Source of the DNA: Lunularia cruciata
Taxonomy: Eukaryota; Streptophyta; Marchantiopsida; Lunulariales; Lunulariaceae
Assembly: GCA_948567375.1 (NCBI GenBank)
Contig: OX419761.1
Location: 26,786,501-26,850,500, forward strand
Direction of reading: 5' to 3'
DNA length: 64,000 nucleotides
Below the pieces are notes generated by a model that had not been told where the DNA came from, made no database searches, and saw only the letters and a list, made by a program, of their open reading frames with translations. The stretch's first letter is position 1, and the number at the start of each line of letters is the position of its first letter. Shown here one piece after another: positions 56,994-64,000 of the stretch. Made by a program: the position numbers and the translations under genes.

Positions 56994-59900
56994 TCACAGG
57001 ACCAACTGAAAGCAGTCACAGACAGCGCATTGCATGTACAGGGCCGCTATGCCGAAACGTCGCTGTATAGAAAAAGTGGCCTGACCTCGACAACTAGAAT
57101 CTATATGCTCCTGAAGAACTTCAGCTAAGCGCCTTTGCAGGTACTCTAAACCAACCTGTGAAATCAACCAATTATCACAGGAGCAACCGGAGTAAGCATT
57201 TTAATTACAAACTCAACCTTCAGCGCGAACAACTCGCCAGATTGTCGAATGAACTCAAACCAGGTCATTACGGTGGGAACATGGTTGGACTACCATAATA
57301 CAGCAAGAAATAATTTGGCACTAGAAAAGTGCAGAAGTCCCGATTGGGACCCGGGACAACATTCTTCGCTGAATACTACCTGATCATGTTGTGTATCTAT
57401 CCGGAAACCTCCACATCCACAGTGTATTACACGGTTCGAATGCTGCAATCGCCGTGTTCGACAGAGTGGACAGAGCAATCCTCCCTCCTACAAACGCCCA
57501 ACTGATGTCAAAAAGGCAATCCATCTAGCTTATCAGTTGAGAAGTGTACGGAGTAAAAGGAATTACGATATGATCTGGATCGAAATGATTGTCTTCACTG
57601 TCAAATAAAATCTGACCACTTGAAAGGAAGCCTTATTGTACAACGCTTCAACGGACTGCAGGATTTCAGCCAATATAGAGTTTTAGTGACTTTCTATATC
57701 ATGATGTTCAGCTTTAAGTCTATTCTCTATTTGGACACTTTCAGAACTCTTGGCCTTCTGCGGTCTTGCAATGACTTTGATATCATTCAACCGAAGGATT
57801 CAGATCATGTAACTTCCAAAGACATGTACAGAACCCAAAGAGAGCAGAGTCTCGCACTGAGCGGTCAGCAAACTGTCCAAGGTAACTGGTTATCTGCTTC
57901 TGTTACAACAGCAGGCCACAGGTGCAACAGAGAAAGAGATGCGTGATCTTTGATTTTTTATGAACTTCTACCAGAGCAGTGAGGAGGAGCACCTCGTGTT
58001 CTTGCCAATGCTCGACCAAGGCAGCCAGAGATTCATCCTCAAAAGCATGTGTCGCCTCATACTCCTCGAGCATTGCTGCTTCTGCATGCGGTTCAAAGTT
58101 TCAACGTTGTTGATCTGGTAATGCACTTAGTTCCACCGAGCCCTAGAAAATAGTTTGGACGTCTTCTACCGGGTATCATGACAAAACCAAACGGAGTCGA
58201 CGTCTGCCAGGCTAGAAAGAGGTTGCCAGTAAATTTTGACTGAACGAAAAACTACTGCCCTCACTTTAGATCTTTGACATGCTCTTCACCAAACTCCCCA
58301 TCAGAAAGCACCCAGTACCTCTGCCCACAAGCTCGGATTGCATATCTTCATAGAGAGCATGCTCCATAGCAATCATGAGTGCCTCGTACTCTTCATCCCC
58401 AAGTTCACAGGGAGCGTCTGAGGCCTCATATTCCCAGAGCATATCATCCCCATTTTGTTTATTATTACCATCTTGTCGATCTAGTCCTTGGAAACCTTCA
58501 TTTTGCTTCACCTTCAGCAGTTCGTCCGCGACAATTTGTTCGAGTGCTGATCCAACGATATCCTACAATAAGCCACAGAAGACGATCCTCCTCTATCACA
58601 TTCTGAAGTGAATGGGAAACAAGATCCATAGGAACCACAAGTAAGATGAGCCACAAGAAACAAACTCAGCGCTCTCAAACAACTACCCTGAGATAAAACT
58701 CTTAACAGAGGTAATACAACTGAAGACTCTCACCGTTAGGTTTCGTTCCGAACTTTGACCTCCCTAGCGTAAAAACACTAAATCTGACAACCACGTTTGA
58801 TTTGAGACATTCGCATAGCTGTTCGGATATGACATATTTTCAAATATTGATAGAACTTTTCATCGAGGAGAGCAAACCAGAACTGATAATGCCTGGCTTA
58901 TCCGGTAACAAGTATAATTTAAAGGTCAAGCATCAAAGCACATCGCAACGCTCCTATCAAAGTTTAGCAGTGCGTATGCCCAAACTCCGTTCTAAAGAGC
59001 ACCAACAAGAAACTGAGACCAATCTGGTCAGAAAGAAGACGACGACTGTGCGGAAGCTATTGCGCAGAATACTGACGTTTGTAATCGCAGAGGCTGGGGC
59101 AGGGGCAGCAGCCAAGCGAATGTTCCAAAGCAGCTGATTTCTCTCCCGTTTCACCCTCTGCACGACGTTTTCCTTGAACTGCAGAGGACCACTCAATGAT
59201 AAGTCTCCTGGACATAAACGGTGCTGTAAACCAGCTGACTTGCAGGTTTATTGGCATCGTACAACAGATAGACAACGTTCTCCTCTCACATCCAGTGCAG
59301 TGAGACGTCACTCTCTCGATACTACTGTTGTCCTTAACTGTTCCTGCTTCACTCACTGTCTATTCTCCAGTCTTCATAACCCCACATGTGTTGTTAGTCG
59401 CTGTTCAACCGGAAAATGTGTCCTTGCAGCTTCTACTTGTGGAGTTTAATTTCTCGTCCCTCTTTTACCGCAAAAGGTATCTTTTGAGATATCCTCAATC
59501 CGGTTGCCATTCCCTAGGAGATCGTGAAACCTGATCACTAATAAACATCTGAATCAGATATTTCCTGTAATCGTGCGCTCTCTACTTTCTCCCTGTGATT
59601 AGTGCTCAGCTTCTGATGTCAGACTTCTATTGAACCATCTAAGAAATAGAGGCAGTACATGAAGCCATAGGCACTTGCATCATACTCGGCATAGCACAGA
59701 ATGTGTCGAACAAAACGAAGTGGTTCTGTCAAAATCGGCTAAACGAATTTCCTCGTCAAGATTTTCGTAACGAGTAACTCTGAAAGTCTGAACGTCACTC
59801 CAGTCTGGGGCTCAGTTATTTGGAGCCTCTCGGCTTTGTCACAAAGGGATGAGTGACCTCGACAACGCTCCAAACGCAAACTCTGCTTCTACTAATAGCG

Positions 59901-60116
59901 AGTAGATCTAACTCTCACCTGGTCATAATCAGTCACTAGACCTGTCAAACTTACTGCTGTAGTTCACAACGTTATCTAAGCTCTGATGATAGCGCTGAAC
60001 AGGTGAATAGCTTTGCAAAAGCTCAATCTCAATCATACCTTCTCTTTCCACTTCCCCCGCAAAGACCACTGCTTCACATCAACACGTGGTTTGCGGCCTC
60101 CTGAATCAATACTCAT
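56994..60116 (-). CDS. RPA-interacting protein (RPAIN-like)
   Basis: Adaptor that binds replication protein A; in animals RPAIN helps bring RPA into the nucleus. Six minus-strand exons: 60039-60116, 59077-59178, 58319-58562, 57993-58081, 57380-57487, 56994-57155. Phases agree and give 260 aa. The N-terminus carries the family motif KWKEK-FKENVVQRVKRERNQLLW across the first junction. The middle holds DIVGSALEQIVADEL and acidic helices (YEALMIAMEHALYEDMQSEL; LEEYEATHAFEDESLAALVE). The C-terminus is the zinc-ribbon-like domain CPLCR...HCGCGGFRID, then FGIAALYMQCAVCDCF. The start Met at 60114-60116 was chosen as the first in-frame ATG before the conserved block; an upstream in-frame TTG stretch is open but not a plausible start. 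Exon 2 ends at an AAC|GTCAGT donor, which is weak, so that boundary is the least certain. Confidence 0.85.
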
Positions 60117-62260
60117 TCTTTCTAACCAGTGTCCAATCGTAACGTCAGGCTGTGGCAATTTGTCCAGCTTGATGGGGATCTGAGAAGAACCAAGAACGGA
60201 TTTGACAATCGGATGTTCTTCAGCGTTTTGCCTGCGTAATGGCTCAGAGATCACTGCCTCTCTCCGAGGCAATCAATTTGACGTTCTTCAGCTTTCAAGC
60301 TTCCTCTCTCTGGTGCAATCAGCAGATCATATCTCAGACAGCAGAGCATACTTGGTAACATCGGATGAATAAAATACTGCAATTCGCTCAGAAGATAACA
60401 AACTTCGAAGAACTGAACTTCTCCTCAAGCAGCAGTAACCGACCTTGCAACTCTTTAAACTGCCCCTATCATGCAGTTTCTTTGGAAGCAACGAATTTAG
60501 CAGCTGCGAGAACTCACCAAGTCCACCTCCTCCACGTCGAATTAAGTGAAAAATAGCAACAGCAGTTTGAGCTCTCACTCACTCTCCAGTATCCACAGGT
60601 CTGACTCGGTGGGCTGTACTTTGGCTATCATCCTATTCAGCCAGCTTCATAGATATCTGCTCTGAAACCTTTGTGAAGATGGAAGAAGCACTGTGGTCCG
60701 AACAATTCCACACTGGAGTGGAGATTCTGCCGAGGTTTCTACCCCAGTATATACCTGGTGCATGAGCTTGCAATCACTTAAATCAGAAAAATAAAATTTT
60801 CCTCATTGCAAGATAGATTGCTAGCATAATTGAATCAACTCACTCGAAATGAGAGTACTCTGCATCAGACCCTAGCCTGAAAGGAACTTAAGCCTGAACT
60901 TGAGAAAAGAAGAACTCCCAAAGGCGAATTGTACAGTCTCAGAAGCGCTCAGCAATTGGAGAAGAAGTGGTCTGTGCTTAAACCAACCAGCCCATCTCAC
61001 CCCAACTCCCTACTTTCAACGTCAAAAAAGCTCCACAAGTCCATAAAAGAAAGCTCGGAAAGTAAAATGCCCATAACAGCATACACATTTACCTCACTTT
61101 ACATGAGAGTAAATGATGTATCTGACGCGTATGCAGTGTCACAGAGTAAGCTTGAAGTCCCGGTAGCAACAGAGAGAGGAGTATCAATTCATCACCTCTG
61201 GTTCTCCGGGAGTCCGCCAACGAGTGGGTAAGAAGACTGTATGCACGGAACAGGCTGCCCCGATCGAATTACCCGCGCAGTAGCTTTATGGACGACATCG
61301 GAAGCCAAAGCCGTTGTTTATCAGGCGCTGAGAGATGCACAATTCAAGTAGAGCTACTTCTTCAATAGTTCAATACGAAGACCTTGAGAAATATTCGCAG
61401 CATCATTCCTCCTCATTAATTGTGCGTGGTTTCTAACATGTCGAATATTCGGCGAAGATCTTCTCTTGCTCGACCATCTCTTCTGTCTCCTGCACCTTCT
61501 GTCCACTCGACACGTACCGTGTCTGGACTTTCACTTCCTTTCTTTTCGATTCTTTATTCATTTCCGTTCCACACCGTCATTGTTCTTCTTCCCCTCTCCT
61601 CTTTACGTTTCTCCTTTCGCACCCAGATCTTTACTCTCGGCATATGCTCCCCACTGTCAACACGCCGCGCTCTTTGACCTCCAACTATGTCCAGTGGCCT
61701 TTCCCCATACCATACATACGTAGATGTAGAATCGAATCAGTCAGCATTAAAAATTCACCATCCGGAATCCCTTCCAATCCTTCATCCTTATGACAGTGCC
61801 GAATTCGTTTACAAGACCCTTGTTCTCTACATTACGGAAGAGAGAACCAAGAAGACTGTTTCCCCTGTCTAATTTGGCCACCTCGCTCATGACCAAGAAA
61901 ATAAAGTTGACCCCGTTGCACCCGATCCGCTCAAGGTTATGTACTGTAGATTAGATTGGTACAACCTCCACCATACTATATGTATTTATATATACCGTGA
62001 CGAGAGTCTACTTAGCTCATGGGTTAAGAAAGCATTGTAGGTTTCTTCTTCCCACCTTTCTACGCAGCTCGAGTTGGATGCAGTGAATGCCAGCTGTTGC
62101 AGTTGCGGTGGTGGGTGTAAATGAGACGATTGTAGTGCCGGCAGATTCTTCTTGATTGGAGTGACGATGTTCTTGGACCGAATTCTTGGTAAAGGGTTTA
62201 TGGGCGGGACAAGCTATGAAATTGGGCATTGGATGTGGATCCCATGAACGACTTTGTCAT
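60117..62260. other. Upstream region of the RPAIN gene, no further gene supported
   Basis: A pyrimidine-rich block lies at about 61450-61680 (many TCTTCT/TTCC runs), which produces overlapping Ser/Phe-rich ORFs. A 61-codon ATG ORF at 61687-61872 and a 70-codon minus-strand ORF at 62017-62229 have no family features. The block might be a promoter or 5' UTR of a gene whose exons I could not find. Confidence 0.4.
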
Positions 62261-64000
62261 ATCATATTCAGTGTTTACAACATCAGATTGTAAATAACTC
62301 GATATAAGGAAATATTCATTTGTTATGGTATAACAAGTCATTACCCACTTTGGAGGCTAATGGCTTTCTAGAAGTTCCCATTCGATTCCGTGCCTTTCGA
62401 ACTTATGATATTGTATGATCATGTTGTTTGTTGACCATGCCAATATGGATTTTTCACTATTACATAGCTGACTAAAAAATGAGAGAAACGCTATAATGAT
62501 CCGAGTACATTGACCTTGTTAAAGAAACTTGCATCTTGCACATTCTTATATATTTTATTACTGAATTTATTTTTAAGTTATGCTTTAATCTTCTAATATA
62601 CATCATGCTAAAACATCTCACTATCTTGAAATTATATTTACATGTTCTTTTAATGGGAAAATTTGTTGTTAACTTTTATAAGATTTCAATTATTATCATA
62701 TAGATAAATCTATTAACACAAACTAAGCTTCAGCTCAACTTACTAAAAAAAAAATTTGTTTAATCTAGATATTTTTGAGTATTTTAGCTTCAACTATCTT
62801 CCAAGTAGGTAAAGTATGAGTTAGAGATGCACACTTGAATTATTTTAATTAAATCCTAAAGGAAAATGCATTTAATATTCATTTTACTCTAGATATTGAA
62901 GTGAAATGTAACTTTCACTCTAATAAACATCCCTCGTGTTTATGTTTATTGGTGATATAGCATATAAGAAAAACTAAACCAATGTACTAACTAACATACT
63001 AATTAAACACTTACCAATCTCTAAGTCTTTACCAACTATTTTATACATAAAAAACTTACATAAAAGCTTAAGTACTCAGTCTTTAGATGACGTAACAATA
63101 TGTTTGTCTTAGAATGTGCTTTAACTCGAACTCCTCCTGATCATCCTTCAGTAGTAGTGATAAAGTTTACAGTGATTAATAATCATTTATAAATTATAAA
63201 GAGCAAGGCTCAAACTTTCTAGCATGAAATACACAATGTTGTTTCCAATGAGATAGCAACTCCAACAATAAGCCATTGCTTTAACTACTTGTTTAATATG
63301 AGCTTGAAACTCCACTCCAAGTGAGCAGCCATTGTCCCAAATCATGTTATCATGATGGAGAAGCTGATGTAATATTAGCTCATCTTTCATTTCTACACTA
63401 TAAAGATAAATTGCTATAAAGATAAATTGCTCTAATTTGTTGTTTAATATTAACTTGAAATTCCAATTGAAAAGCCATTTTGTCAGCCCATATTGTGATG
63501 ATGAAGAAGCTAATGTACTACTAATATACTAGTAATGAATCTTACATGCTCCACTATAACATCAAATTTCCTATGTCTTAAATGTAAAGTCAATTTGAGA
63601 ATAGATAACTATACTTAATCCATGAATTAAACTTCTCATCTTGTGTATAAGTTTTAACATATTTCCATAGTTCATTTTTGCGATGACCAAACCTCCTTTG
63701 TATGTTGAACTCCTAAGTACATTTCATCCTAAACTCTCTAATTGTAATAACTCTAATAGTTATGTATACAATCTCAACAATCAGTCACTTTGGCGGTCGT
63801 ATAACATATTATCTTTTCAATAGTGAAGAAAAGAAAGTAGGCATATATTCACCCGCATATGAGGCAAAATTTTATGATCTTTATAAATGCATGCATAGAA
63901 TTATTATATGAAAAATCAACTAGACATATAAAATACCCCATTCACAAAATTACTATATCCAAAATCAACAAAAAAATAGTAAAGTATCCCATATGTCTTT
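62261..64000. other. AT-rich repeat-like end of window
   Basis: No coding signal. Two diverged copies of a segment of roughly 90-100 bp (near 63291 and 63440, each with a GCTTGAAA-TCCA lead and a GATGATG/CATGATGG-GAAGCT core) are spaced about 150 bp apart. The rest is unassigned AT-rich sequence. Confidence 0.5.
63291..63535. repeat. Diverged direct repeat, about 150 bp period
   Basis: TTTAATATGAGCTTGAAACTCC (first 20 bases shown in part) at about 63291 and TTTAATATTAACTTGAAATTCC-type sequence at about 63441 introduce two related segments ending near GAAGCTGATGTA and GAAGCTAATGTA. A 15-18 bp unit (CTATAAAGATAAATTGCT) is also repeated between them at about 63400-63432. Confidence 0.65.

Noticed and set aside
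61687-61872. 61-codon ATG ORF
   Set aside because: No family features and no adjacent exon; overlapping frames are equally open because of the pyrimidine-rich composition.
1-64000. tRNA or rRNA genes
   Set aside because: No cloverleaf with A and B boxes or rRNA core motif was recognised by eye; a tRNAscan-SE or Rfam run would decide.

Overview
The window is nuclear DNA of a land plant. The genes carry short GT-AG introns (up to 15 per gene), plastid-type transit peptides and plant-specific families: fused DEP1, a GT37 fucosyltransferase, a TOM2B-like protein and a CLD1-like plastid hydrolase. The surroundings are decayed LTR retrotransposons plus a non-LTR reverse transcriptase of a type I associate with seed-free plants. 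A bryophyte or lycophyte is my best guess, but the sequence alone does not settle it.

Layout. 1-2340: broken Ty3/gypsy chromovirus (integrase plus chromodomain) and its 3' LTR. 2341-4968: intergenic, with a perfect hairpin and several copies of a short retroposon tail. 4969-18129: a compact island of three genes: DEP1 (+, 12 exons, methionine salvage), a plastid alpha/beta hydrolase related to chlorophyll dephytylase (-, 6 exons) and an EttA-type plastid ABC-F ATPase (+, 16 exons). The last two are divergent and share a 351 bp promoter interval. 20448-22205: intronless GT37 fucosyltransferase (+). 24398-31845: a full-length but dead Ty1/copia element (-) with LTRs, PBS, PPT and a 5 bp target duplication. 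32257-38195: gypsy debris, including a solo LTR with target duplication, two more copies of that LTR family and two dead integrases. 38664-41155: dead non-LTR retrotransposon with RT and a CCHC/PD-(D/E)XK-like endonuclease, inserted about 300 bp upstream of a TOM2B-like gene (41463-43024, +). 44675-44902: small conserved Cys-rich membrane protein (+). 45710-46426: tandem repeats. About 46600-52700: AT-rich gene desert with one more LTR fragment. 53650-53820: another short copy of the retroposon tail. 55138-56183: coding-like exons of an unidentified minus-strand gene. 56994-60116: RPA-interacting protein (RPAIN-like, -, 6 exons) that no single ORF shows. 60120-64000: no gene I can support; AT-rich towards the end.

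Exon coordinates were set by hand from splice sites, reading-frame phase and family conservation. In the DEP1, hydrolase, ABC-F and RPAIN models every junction is phase-consistent and the totals give complete frames (561, 447, 651 and 260 aa). The genes have no obvious joint function; the shared theme is plastid and housekeeping metabolism in a gene island between retrotransposon blocks. The most interesting leads are the non-LTR element and its family of short 3'-tail copies with target-site duplications, apparent GC-AG introns in two genes, an EttA-type ABC-F gene in a plant nucleus, and a cytosine-deamination-like signature that hits catalytic Asp codons in the dead elements.
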